Both the position numbers and the translations under genes were made by a program. 64,000 bases of DNA from an uncultured Clostridia bacterium (GTDB lineage Bacteria; Bacillota; Clostridia; UMGS1883), in contig CANQRB010000002.1 in assembly GCA_947626145.1 (NCBI GenBank), forward strand, positions 340,465 through 404,464, in the 5' to 3' direction. Positions 50,172 through 58,272 of the stretch are shown here, in pieces. The notes under the pieces are model-generated. The model saw nothing but the letters and a program-made list of their open reading frames with translations, was not told the origin of the DNA and made no database searches. Numbering within the stretch: the stretch's first letter is position 1; every line of letters begins with the position of its first letter.

Positions 50172-50205
50172 TGGTATTACAAATACTTCCGTTCAGAGGT
50201 AATAT
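50138..50205 (+). promoter_or_regulatory. Dyad-plus-promoter unit 2
   Basis: Dyad TACACAA (50138-50144) and TTGTGTA (50161-50167); -35 TTACAA (50177-50182); 17-bp spacer; -10 TAATAT (50200-50205). The half-site lies 16 bp before the -35 box. An extra TTGTGTA at 50119-50125 suggests a second, partial copy. Confidence 0.7.
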
Positions 50206-50236
50206 GTACTCAACAAAACGAACGGAGGAAACAAAA

Positions 50237-50440
50237 ATGAATGAATTGAAAAAACTGGTTTACATGATCAATCATGAGGAGAATTTTGAAAGGGCGCAAG
50301 GTATGTTAAAGATGCTCAACGCCATATGCGGAACAAGGTACGGATTCCTGAGCGGGCGGGTTGTACGGTTTGAGAACCCGGACGGTTCGGTTGCCGAAAG
50401 ATTTAAACATTGCCATGACCTGTATGTCGAGCTGGACTAA
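50237..50440 (+). CDS. Small phage protein of unknown function
   Basis: The protein has 67 residues (MNELKKLVYMINHEENFERA; 'MLKMLNAICGTRYGFLSGRV'). GGAGG precedes the start. After the TAA stop the same frame stays open for 25 codons ('DQKTEIRAKLGKHIELPGFRF', 21 of them before TGA) with protein-like content, so the stop may be a recent nonsense mutation. It is controlled by unit 2. Confidence 0.65.
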   Translation: MNELKKLVYMINHEENFERAQGMLKMLNAICGTRYGFLSGRVVRFENPDGSVAERFKHCHDLYVELD

Positions 50441-50557
50441 GATCAGAAAACGGAGATTAGAGCCAAGCTGGGAAAACATATCGAGTTGCCGGGTTTTCGG
50501 TTTTGACGCGGTCTATTTTAAAAACGCGATGGAAGACAGCTGGGAGGAGGTGGTGAA

Positions 50558-50773
50558 ATGAGAAGCGGGAATAAAACGGCGGCCGTGTGCCCGATCTGCG
50601 GCCGGGAGTATTACGGCCACCCCGCCCTGTCGAGGACAGACAGCGAGACGCCGATCTGTCCCGACTGCGGGATAAGACAGGCCCTCACGGACGCCGGATT
50701 TGCGGCGGCGGAACAGGAGGCAGTCCTCGAAGTCATACACAGGCATAATGCCATGGCCCGGATGGATAAATAA
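50558..50773 (+). CDS. Small zinc-ribbon phage protein
   Basis: The protein has 71 residues with two CxxC pairs ('CPICGREYYGHPALSRTDSE', 'ICPDCGIRQALTDAGF') forming a zinc ribbon. Proteins of this size and pattern are frequent in Clostridia phages; a nucleic-acid-binding role is likely but unproven. GGAGGAGGTGG precedes the start. Confidence 0.75.
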   Translation: MRSGNKTAAVCPICGREYYGHPALSRTDSETPICPDCGIRQALTDAGFAAAEQEAVLEVIHRHNAMARMDK

Positions 50774-50785
50774 CCGGACTAAAAT

Positions 50786-50862
50786 GCACAAATGTCGGAA
50801 GCGATATTTGTGCGTTTTACTTTCAAAAAAGACTTGATATATCCGGTGTTAAGACGTAATAT
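50786..50862 (+). promoter_or_regulatory. Dyad-plus-promoter unit 3
   Basis: Dyad GCACAAA (50786-50792) and TTTGTGC (50807-50813); -35 TTGATA (50834-50839); 17-bp spacer; -10 TAATAT (50857-50862). Here the half-site lies 26 bp before the -35 box, about one helical turn more than in units 1, 2 and 5. Confidence 0.7.
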
Positions 50863-50916
50863 GTGACTACCGAAAGGGCAGAGCCCCAAGGAAAAATTTT
50901 TAGGAGGAACACCGCA

Positions 50917-51102
50917 ATGAAAACAAAATTTTACCTCAACGGAAAGAAAACCACAAAAAAGGCCGCCATCGAGACGGTCGGAGCCGGGCGGCTGGAGGAA
51001 ATGATAAAGGAGTCAAAGGAGATATTCATGGAAGACCCCTATGTACTGAACAGCTACCTTGTTGGTGCCGGCGGCAAAACGCTCACGATTGAGTTTTGCT
51101 GA
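50917..51102 (+). CDS. Small phage protein of unknown function
   Basis: The protein has 61 residues: 'MKTKFYLNGKKTTKKAAIET', 'GAGRLEEMIKESKEIFMEDP', ending 'GGKTLTIEFC'. AGGAGGAAC sits before the start and a terminator follows the stop. The alternating beta/helix pattern is that of a compact single-domain protein such as phage inhibitors or adaptors, but no family is recognised. It is driven by unit 3. Confidence 0.7.
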   Translation: MKTKFYLNGKKTTKKAAIETVGAGRLEEMIKESKEIFMEDPYVLNSYLVGAGGKTLTIEFC

Positions 51103-51128
51103 GCGTTAGGCAAAGCGGCGTTAACTCA

Positions 51129-51150
51129 AGCCGCTTTCGGGCGGCTTTTT
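51129..51150 (+). terminator. Intrinsic terminator
   Basis: AAGCCGC pairs with GCGGCTT around TTTCGG and is followed by TTTTT, just after the 61-residue gene. Confidence 0.8.
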
Positions 51151-51162
51151 CAGTGGATAAAG

Positions 51163-51217
51163 TATACAGTTTTTTCCTCATATATTTGTGTATAATATTT
51201 CAACAAAATACTTGATA
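51163..51217 (+). promoter_or_regulatory. Dyad-plus-promoter unit 4, incomplete
   Basis: TATACA (51163-51168) and TTGTGTA (51186-51192) with -35 TTGATA at 51212-51217, half-site again 26 bp away. No TAATAT follows at the expected place, so the -10 box and the start of the next gene seem deleted. Confidence 0.5.
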
Positions 51218-51368
51218 TATATCTGAAGCAAACGAGGGCAGAATTTCCAAGCTGACACTTAGGGAAGGAGACAAAGAGGTATTGAACTACGACAGGGGCT
51301 GGGACATAAGGCCGCGGACAAAAAAGGCAAAAGCCGCGTTAGAGCAGCTTTTGAAAGAATTCAACTGA
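51216..51368 (+). pseudogene. Remnant of a small phage gene without a start codon
   Basis: From just after TGA (51213-51215) a frame stays open for about 50 codons, ending 'LTLREGDKEVLNYDRGWDIR' and 'KKAKAALEQLLKEFN'. It has protein-like composition but no ATG, GTG or spaced ribosome-binding site, and it begins directly after the -35 box of unit 4. A deletion that removed the -10 box, leader and start is the simplest explanation. Confidence 0.4.
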
Positions 51369-51429
51369 ATCAGCCCACAGAAGCCGCCGCGCGCGGCTTT
51401 TTTTGTGAGAGGAAAGGAGGGGGCCGATT

Positions 51430-51903
51430 ATGGCTCAAAGAGGCCGGACGCCGAAACCCACGGCGCTTAAAGCCCTTGAGGGCAACCCCGGCAAGCGCAA
51501 ACTGAATATGAACGAGCCAAAGCCAGTGAGCAAGGCTCCTCCCTGTCCCAAATGGCTGGAGCCGGACGCCAAAAAAGAGTGGCGCCGGCTTGCGCGGCAG
51601 ATGGAGAAGCTGGGGATTTTGTCCGAGGTGGATATGGCTGCTTTCGCGGGCTACTGTCAGGCTTACGCCCGGTGGAAAGCTGCCGAGGAGTTCATCACCA
51701 ATCACGGGGCGATAGTAAAAACTCCGTCCGGCTACTGGCAGCAGGTGCCGCAGGTGTCTATCGCGCAGCAGTACCTTAAACAGATGAGTAAATTCTGCGA
51801 GCAGTTCGGCCTGACGCCCGCGTCCCGGTCAAGGATAACGGCGGATGCCGGACAGGGAGAATTTGTGGACGATATGGACAGGCTTTTGGGCGGTGAGATG
51901 TGA
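51430..51903 (+). CDS. P27-family phage terminase small subunit
   Basis: The protein has 157 residues: 'MAQRGRTPKPTALKALEGNP', 'PPCPKWLEPDAKKEWRRLAR', 'GILSEVDMAAFAGYCQAYAR' and a C-terminal 'MSKFCEQFGLTPASRSRI' are standard for P27 small terminases. It recognises phage DNA and recruits the large subunit for packaging. AAGGAGG precedes the start and the stop overlaps the large-subunit start. Confidence 0.95.
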   Translation: MAQRGRTPKPTALKALEGNPGKRKLNMNEPKPVSKAPPCPKWLEPDAKKEWRRLARQMEKLGILSEVDMAAFAGYCQAYARWKAAEEFITNHGAIVKTPSGYWQQVPQVSIAQQYLKQMSKFCEQFGLTPASRSRITADAGQGEFVDDMDRLLGGEM

Positions 51904-54512
51904 TGGAATACACGCCGTCAAAGTTTATGCTGCCCACTTCTCACTATGACGCGGCGAAGGCCGACCGTGCGGTGAGATTCATTGAAAACTTAAAGCACAC
52001 CAAAGGCAAGTGGGCGGGTAAGCCCTTTAAGCTGCTGACATGGCAGGAGCAGATCGTCCGGGACATATTCGGCATAGTGAACGGGGACGGCACGCGCCAG
52101 TTCAGGACGGCCTTTGTTGAGATATCGAAGAAGAACGGAAAACAGCTTGCCGTTGACACGCCAATCCCAACCCCGGACGGATTTGTTCCTATGGGCGGAC
52201 TGCGTGTCGGCGATACCGTGTTTGACGAGACGGGCGCGCCCTGCCATGTGGTGGCGAAAAGCGAGGTTGACAGCACAGAAAAAGCCTACAGACTGACGTT
52301 CAGGGACGGGAGCAGCATTGTTGCCGGAGAAAGACATTTGTGGAATGTGGAATATATATGGGGAAAACCTAAAAAAATGCTCCTCACGACTGAAGAAATA
52401 TATAGAAAAGCGCTGCATTTGAAAAACAGCCCCAGTGAAAAAACAGCGTCAAGGTCCCCGATTCGAATACCTGTATGCGGAGCCTTGCGGACAGACGAAC
52501 GGCCATTACCGGTCGATCCTTATCTTTATGGCTACTGGCTGGGCAACGGTAACGCGACAAAGCCGGAAATTACAGTGCGCACTTGCGACGTTGCCGATCT
52601 GAAGGCTCTCATACCATATGAGCCGCGCGGCTGTTATCCCCAACGAGGCGAGGGCAGCTATGTATTGAGATATAACGAGCTTAAGAAGATTCTTGTGAAA
52701 AGCTTTCGTGACAAAACGATAGATCCGCTGTACCTCAGAGCGTCGGAAGCTCAACGGTGGGAACTGTTGAAAGGATTGATGGACTCCGACGGCTGTGTAA
52801 GTGACAGAAAATCTCAAAGCATTTACGTAAGTACGGTGAAGGGATTGGCGGAAACGGTTCGGGAGCTGTTATGGAGTCTTGGCCTGAAAAACGCCATGAC
52901 AGAACAACCTTCGTCCAGATATGGGAAGCCGACGGGCGAAACATTGTACACAGTCCGTTTTACCGCGTTTGCCGATAAACCGGTGTCAAAGCTGAATAGG
53001 AAAAAATGCCGGCAAAAGGGGCGTGTAAAGAAAACACGGTCCTGTTTTCATTATCTGAAAAGCATTGAGCCTTTGGATGAAAAAGTGGAAATGCAGTGCA
53101 TACAGGTGGACAGCCTCAGTCATCAGTATCTTGCCGGGAAATCAATGGTGCCAACACATAACAGTGAGCTGGCTGCTGCTGTCGCACTGTATATCCTTTA
53201 CGCTGACAACGAACCCTCCGCCGAGGTCTACGGGGCGGCGGCAGACCGTCAGCAGGCCAGCATAGTTTTTGACGTGGCCAACCAGATGGTGAGGATGTGT
53301 CCGGCTCTGCTGAAGCGGTCAAAGGTAATGGCCGCCACCAAGCGGATAGTGAACTACACCAACTCCGGCTTTTACCAAGTCCTGTCCGCCGAGGTGGGCA
53401 CCAAGCATGGGCTTAATGTTTCAGGGCTTGTATTTGACGAAATTCACGCTCAGCCGGATAGGAAGCTCTACGACGTGCTCACCAAAGGAAGCGGCGACGC
53501 CAGAGAGCAGCCGCTTTTCTTTATCATAACCACGGCGGGGACGGACAAAAACAGTATTTGTTATGAGCTTCACTCCAAGGCGAAGGATATCCTTTCCGGG
53601 AGGAAAAATGACCACACCTTTTACCCCGTCATCTACGGCCTTGAGCCGGAGGACGACTGGCATGACGAGAGGAACTGGTACAAGGCAAACCCGTCCCTGG
53701 GACACACGATAAAAATAGAGAGAATGAGAGAGGCGTATACCGAGGCCCTTCAAAATCCTGCCGAGGAGAATGTGTTCCGCCAGCTCCGGCTGAACACCTG
53801 GGTGAACAGCACCGTCTGCTGGATACCGGAGGATGTGTTCGCAAAGGGAAATATCCCCATTGACGAAAGCTCTCTCGAAGGCCGGGAGTGCTATGGCGGT
53901 CTTGACCTTTCCTCTACCTCGGATATTACGGCGTTTGTTCTTGTGTTCCCGCCGAGGACCGATGAGGAAAAATACATCCTCCTGCCATACTTTTGGCTGC
54001 CGGAGGACACACTTGAACTCAGAGTCCGGCGCGACCATGTCCCGTATGACGTGTGGCGGCGGCAGGGCTTTTTGAATGTCACCGAGGGCAACGTCATACA
54101 CTACGCCTTTATTGAAAAGACCATAACAGAGCTGGCGCATAGGTTCAACATACGGGAGATAGGGGTTGACCGGTGGAACGCCACACAGATCACTCAGAAC
54201 CTTGAGGATGCGGGACTGACTATGGTCCCCATCGGACAGGGCTTCAAGGATATGTCCCCACCTACAAAGGAGTTCTACAAGCTGCTGCTGGAGGGAAGGA
54301 TCGCCCACGGCGGGAACCCCGTTCTCCGGTGGATGGCGGGGAATGTTGTGGTGGAGACCGACGCGGCGGAGAATGTGAAGCCCACGAAGGCGAAATCCAC
54401 GGAAAAGATTGATGGCATCGTGGCGGCGGTAATGGCTCTCGACCGCTGCGTGAGAAACCGGAACGCACATCCGGGCAGCGTTTATGACGAGAGGCCCCTT
54501 ATCGTGTTTTGA
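51903..54512 (+). CDS. Phage terminase large subunit interrupted by a class 3 intein
   Basis: The precursor has 869 residues; 529 remain after removal of intein residues 81-420. The ATPase Walker A is KKNGK/SELAAA, split exactly by the intein. Walker B is 'VFDEIHAQ', and the C-terminal RuvC-like nuclease shows 'GGLDLSSTSDITAF', 'IGVDRWNATQITQNL' and 'KIDGIVAAVMALDR'. It pumps DNA into proheads and cuts it. The ATG at 51903 overlaps the small-subunit stop; a GTG at 51900 is also possible. Without splicing the ATPase cannot form. Confidence 0.95.
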   Translation: MEYTPSKFMLPTSHYDAAKADRAVRFIENLKHTKGKWAGKPFKLLTWQEQIVRDIFGIVNGDGTRQFRTAFVEISKKNGKQLAVDTPIPTPDGFVPMGGLRVGDTVFDETGAPCHVVAKSEVDSTEKAYRLTFRDGSSIVAGERHLWNVEYIWGKPKKMLLTTEEIYRKALHLKNSPSEKTASRSPIRIPVCGALRTDERPLPVDPYLYGYWLGNGNATKPEITVRTCDVADLKALIPYEPRGCYPQRGEGSYVLRYNELKKILVKSFRDKTIDPLYLRASEAQRWELLKGLMDSDGCVSDRKSQSIYVSTVKGLAETVRELLWSLGLKNAMTEQPSSRYGKPTGETLYTVRFTAFADKPVSKLNRKKCRQKGRVKKTRSCFHYLKSIEPLDEKVEMQCIQVDSLSHQYLAGKSMVPTHNSELAAAVALYILYADNEPSAEVYGAAADRQQASIVFDVANQMVRMCPALLKRSKVMAATKRIVNYTNSGFYQVLSAEVGTKHGLNVSGLVFDEIHAQPDRKLYDVLTKGSGDAREQPLFFIITTAGTDKNSICYELHSKAKDILSGRKNDHTFYPVIYGLEPEDDWHDERNWYKANPSLGHTIKIERMREAYTEALQNPAEENVFRQLRLNTWVNSTVCWIPEDVFAKGNIPIDESSLEGRECYGGLDLSSTSDITAFVLVFPPRTDEEKYILLPYFWLPEDTLELRVRRDHVPYDVWRRQGFLNVTEGNVIHYAFIEKTITELAHRFNIREIGVDRWNATQITQNLEDAGLTMVPIGQGFKDMSPPTKEFYKLLLEGRIAHGGNPVLRWMAGNVVVETDAAENVKPTKAKSTEKIDGIVAAVMALDRCVRNRNAHPGSVYDERPLIVF
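52143..53162 (+). other. Class 3 intein in the terminase P-loop (340 residues, Gln at position 1)
   Basis: Intein residue 1 is Gln, not Cys, Ser or Ala (QLAVDTPIPTPDGF). The class 3 triad is present: Trp67 in block B (GERHLWNVEY), Cys319 in block F (MQCIQVDS) and Thr338 in the end PTHN, followed by Ser+1. In class 3 inteins the block F Cys starts the splicing reaction, so Gln1 need not be reactive. LAGLIDADG motifs lie at about 129-137 (YGYWLGNGN) and 208-218 (LLKGLMDSDGC); the first has Asn where the catalytic Asp is expected. Confidence 0.93.
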
Positions 54513-54531
54513 GATAAATACCGCTGTAATA

Positions 54532-54599
54532 TACACAATTTTTTCTCCGATACATTGTGTAGTAATCGTATTGCTAAAGCCCTTGAAGTACGGTAATAT
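54532..54599 (+). promoter_or_regulatory. Dyad-plus-promoter unit 5
   Basis: Dyad TACACAA (54532-54538) and TTGTGTA (54555-54561); -35 TTGCTA (54571-54576); 17-bp spacer; -10 TAATAT (54594-54599). The half-site lies 16 bp before the -35 box. It stands between the large terminase and portal genes and drives the gene at 54631. Confidence 0.75.
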
Positions 54600-54630
54600 G
54601 TGACTACAATAAAGAACGGAGGAAAAGACA

Positions 54631-54960
54631 ATGAACAACCTTTATCAAATGAGAACGGCCTTCAGCCTTAAAGAATACGGCACGGCCATAACCCGGACGG
54701 AGTTTGAAGCACATTTCAAGAGGACGAACGAGAGGATACGCTTCACTTTCAACGGCTGGGACGGAAAAAGCTATGACGGCGAGAGCCGCGGCGCCGGAGT
54801 TTACCGCGCGAACATCCCCGGCTATGAGGAGGCCCGGTTTGTGAAGGTCGGAAAAGCTCTTTGCTACATAGACGAGGACAGCGACGTTCTTGAAAGAGCC
54901 ACCGGCGAGTACCACAAGGAGGCCGAATGGCTGGTCAATGTTCTCAGAGCTGACAACTGA
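54631..54960 (+). CDS. Small phage protein of unknown function
   Basis: The protein has 109 residues: 'MNNLYQMRTAFSLKEYGTAI', 'RIRFTFNGWDGKSYDGESRG', 'ATGEYHKEAEWLVNVLRADN'. CGGAGG is well placed before the start. It interrupts the conserved terminase-portal gene order and has its own promoter, so it is a moron-type gene with a probable role in the lysogen or against other phages. No domain recognised. Confidence 0.7.
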   Translation: MNNLYQMRTAFSLKEYGTAITRTEFEAHFKRTNERIRFTFNGWDGKSYDGESRGAGVYRANIPGYEEARFVKVGKALCYIDEDSDVLERATGEYHKEAEWLVNVLRADN

Positions 54961-55029
54961 TAGAATTGGTTTGAGAAACGGAGCCCGCGGGCTCTGTTTT
55001 CATATGCAGAAAAATGGAGGCGAACAAAT

Positions 55030-55779
55030 ATGGGAATATTCACATCACTTTTCAAGTCCCGCGACAGGCCCAGGAATTTCAGCGGCGACAGCGTGGGCGG
55101 AGGAAGGTATTTCCCCTTTGGCCGGGCGTGGTCGGGGAAGTCGGTGACGGAGAAAACGGCCATGCAGACCACGGCGGTCTACGCCTGCGTCAGGATAATA
55201 GCCGAGACGGTGGCCAGCCTGCCGCTCCATGTGTACGAGTACACGGAGGACGGAAAACGGAGAGTGTACGACCACCCGCTCTACCGCCTGCTCCACGATA
55301 TACCAAACCCGGAGATGAACAGCTTCGTCATGCGGGAGGTGATGATGACCCACCTGCTTTTGTGGGGCAACTCATACTCTCAGATCGTCAGGAACGGAAG
55401 GGGCGAGGTCGCGGCCCTGTACCCGCTGATGCCGGAAAAGATGACCGTTGACCGGGGCAGCGACGGGAAGCTGTATTACACATACAGCTCCGACAAGCAG
55501 GGGTCGGTGGTGTTTGAGAAGGACGAGGTGTTCCACATAGTGGGTCTGGGCTTTGACGGCCTTATCGGTCACTCGCCCATCGCTATGGCGAAGAACGCCA
55601 TCGGCCTGTCCATTGCCGCCGAGGAATACGGCTCCAGCTTTTTCTCAAACTCCGGCACTCCCAGCGGCGTGCTTGAGCATCCCGGATATCTGAAAGAACC
55701 CGAAAAGGTCAGAGCCGCATGGGAGGCGGCCTACGGCGGCAGCGGCAACGCCCACCGCGTGGCCGTGCTGGAAGAGGGG
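55030..55779 (+). CDS. HK97-type portal protein, 5' exon
   Basis: This exon encodes residues 1-250 of a 412-residue portal: 'MQTTAVYACVRIIAETVASL', 'DHPLYRLLHDIPNPEMNSFV', 'LLLWGNSYSQIVRNGRGEVA', ending '...NAHRVAVLEEG'. It forms the dodecameric DNA channel at the phage head vertex. The exon ends after GGG at 55777-55779, where a group II intron begins with GTGCGCCC. Without splicing, translation would go on into the intron and stop at 55815. GGAGGCG precedes the start. Confidence 0.94.
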
Positions 55780-58272
55780 GTGCGCCCAGATAGGGTGCTA
55801 TCGAAAGTAGAATAATAATGAAACTACCTCCCACAATCATGGGAGAGTCAACCTGCCTTATCGGAGACCGAAAGGAAACCGGGAGTGTAGCATGGCAGGA
55901 AAGCGGTAAGTTGCCCAAAGGCTAAAGGGCACGACTGAACCGCAATGACAAACGGATATGAGGTTTAACCTATGTTTGGTGAACGCAAGGTCTGAGCATC
56001 CATTTCCGATGGGAATTGGGAAATTAGCCTGTGACCCATTTCATGGCCGGTCAACGTCACATGCCCTTCGGCGTTGATATGATTGCAAATGCCATGATGC
56101 GAGCGGGAGAACCCGTGTTAAAAGATTAAAAGCGGAACCGACAATCCGGAATTCAAGCGATAGCATTAACTGGGGATAACCTAAACGGAGACGCCGAAAA
56201 AAACCGGCTATGGCACAGGTGTCTGAATACTCCGCATGGTTACGGAGTTCCCATAGTAGTCCGAGATGGCTAACGACCATTACATGGCGAAGGGGAACAG
56301 TTTGAATGAGTCCAAAAAAGAAAGATGAAAGGGAGGAGAAACCTCAATGAAACCAACATCTGAAATTTTGGCACGAATGGAACGTAGTTCAAGCAATCAC
56401 CCAAATGGTACCTTTACGAGGTTGTACAGGTATTTGCTTCGAGAGGACATCTATATGGAAGCATATAAGAACCTCTACGCAAACTACGGTGCGTCCACGA
56501 GGGGTATCGACAACGACACGGCAGACGGCTTTAGCGAGGAATACGTGCAGCTCATCATACGGGAACTCGCGGATTTGAGCTATCAGCCCAAGCCGGTAAG
56601 ACGCGTATGCATTCCGAAGCGCAACGGGAGAGTCCGTCCGCTTGGAATTCCTTCCTTCCGTGACAAATTGGTACAAGACGCAATAAGACAGGTGCTGCAG
56701 TCCATATACGAACCGATTTTCAGTTATAACTCCCACGGCTTTCGCCCGAATCGGAGTTGCCATACCGCTTTGAAACAGGTGAATCGCGCATTCAGAGGCG
56801 CAAAGTGGTTCGTAGAGGGAGATATAAAGGGCTGCTTTGATAATATCGACCATCAGACATTACTGCTGATCCTATCTAAGAAAATCAAGGACAGCAAGTT
56901 CATCAACCTGATCGGTAAGTTCCTGAAAGCAGGATATATGGAGGATTGGAGGCTCAACGCCACCTACAGCGGAACGCCGCAGGGAGGTATTCTTTCTCCG
57001 ATATTGGCCAATATCTACCTGCATGAGCTGGACATGAAAGTAGCAGCAATGCAGAAAGAATTTGCTAAAGGACACGATAGAGCCTACAGCGCCGCATATT
57101 CGGCAGCGAACAAAGAGCTGAGAAGAAAAGAGGCGCGGCTGCGAATTGTAAAAACGGAAGAAGAAAGGCAGAGCATCTTGAAGGATATCCATCACACCAA
57201 GGTTGTCCGAAGGAAACTGCCGTATACCGACTGCACCGACAAGAAAATAAGCTACGTCCGATATGCGGACGATTTTCTGATAGGGGTAAAAGGGAATAAG
57301 GAAGACTGTATACGCATCAAGGAAGAGTTGAAAAGTTTCCTTACAAGTGAACTTAAGCTGGAATTAAGCGATGAGAAGACAAAAATCACGCACAGCTCTG
57401 AATATGCCCGCTTTCTTGGCTATGACATTTGTGTCCGTCGCAATGATGAAAGCAAAAGGAAAACTAATGGAACAATACAGCGGACGCTGAATAATTCAGT
57501 AGAGCTGCTTGTTCCGCTAAAGGAGAAAATAGAAACCTTCCTGTTGTCTAAGGGGATTGCGCGTATTGATAAAAACGGTTCTCTTGAATCCTGTTCGAGG
57601 GGAGCCATGATGGGGTTAAGTGACCTTGAAATTTTGGACACTTACAATGCCCAGACAAGGGGTATTTGTAACTATTACGGCCTGGCAAGCAATTTTGCCA
57701 AGCTGACGTACTTTGTGTACATCATGGAATATAGTTGTCTGAAAACCCTTGCAAGGAAGCATAAGACCCATATCTCAAAAATAAAGCAAAAATACCATTG
57801 CGGCAAGAGTTGGGGAATTCCATATGAGACGAAAACAGGAACGCGTCGAATGATGATTCTTAAGTTCTCGGATATGAAGAAAGAACCGGCCTTCGGAAAA
57901 GATGGAGATGAGCTTTATCTTCCCGGACATATTCACTACGCCAATGTGAATTCGCTGGAAGCGCGTCTGAAGGCGAAATGCTGCGAACTGTGTGGAAAAA
58001 CCGAGGGAAAATTTGAGATACATCACATACGCAGGCTGAAGGATTTGAAGGGCAAAGAGCAATGGGAAAAAGCCATGATAGCGCGTAAACGAAAAACGCT
58101 GATTCTCTGCGAAGAATGCCATATAAAAGTCCACCAAGCCGACAGAACAAAATCTATCCGTCAATAGTTCAAATGGCGAGCCGGATACATCGAGAGGTGT
58201 AAGTCCGGTTCTGAGAGGGGTTGAAGCAAACCTGCGGCAGTAATGCCGCAAGGCGGCTTCTTCCTACTCTAC
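55780..58272 (+). mobile_element. Group II intron in the portal gene (2493 bp)
   Basis: The 5' end GTGCGCCCAGATAGGGTG (55780) is the canonical group II start. Domain V is at 58178-58211: a 34-nt hairpin beginning GAGCCGGATAC and ending GTCCGGTTC, with the AGC triad. Domain VI follows with a candidate branch-point A58266, seven bases from the 3' end at CTCTAC (58272). Removal joins GAA-GAG-GGG to ATG-AAG-TTC, giving 'LEEGMKFNPI' in frame as in intron-free portals. The ORF lies in domain IV. All parts are intact, so it should splice and may be mobile. Confidence 0.95.
56347..58167 (+). CDS. Group II intron reverse transcriptase/maturase with HNH endonuclease
   Basis: The protein has 606 residues. 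The reverse transcriptase has 'SHGFRPNRSCHTALKQV', 'EGDIKGCFDNIDHQTLL', 'SGTPQGGILSPILANIYLHE' and the catalytic YADD at 306-309. A maturase (X) and DNA-binding region follows, and the C-terminal HNH endonuclease has 'CELCGKTEGKFEIHHIRRLK' and 'LILCEECHIKVH'. It binds the intron RNA, helps splicing, and supports retrohoming by target-primed reverse transcription. AGGGAGGAG precedes the start. Full-length, no disruptions. Confidence 0.96.
   Translation: MKPTSEILARMERSSSNHPNGTFTRLYRYLLREDIYMEAYKNLYANYGASTRGIDNDTADGFSEEYVQLIIRELADLSYQPKPVRRVCIPKRNGRVRPLGIPSFRDKLVQDAIRQVLQSIYEPIFSYNSHGFRPNRSCHTALKQVNRAFRGAKWFVEGDIKGCFDNIDHQTLLLILSKKIKDSKFINLIGKFLKAGYMEDWRLNATYSGTPQGGILSPILANIYLHELDMKVAAMQKEFAKGHDRAYSAAYSAANKELRRKEARLRIVKTEEERQSILKDIHHTKVVRRKLPYTDCTDKKISYVRYADDFLIGVKGNKEDCIRIKEELKSFLTSELKLELSDEKTKITHSSEYARFLGYDICVRRNDESKRKTNGTIQRTLNNSVELLVPLKEKIETFLLSKGIARIDKNGSLESCSRGAMMGLSDLEILDTYNAQTRGICNYYGLASNFAKLTYFVYIMEYSCLKTLARKHKTHISKIKQKYHCGKSWGIPYETKTGTRRMMILKFSDMKKEPAFGKDGDELYLPGHIHYANVNSLEARLKAKCCELCGKTEGKFEIHHIRRLKDLKGKEQWEKAMIARKRKTLILCEECHIKVHQADRTKSIRQ

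Noticed and set aside
55815..56346. Separate coding gene in the 5' part of the intron
   Set aside because: This stretch is the ribozyme domain I-III region of the group II intron; short open frames there lack ribosome-binding sites.
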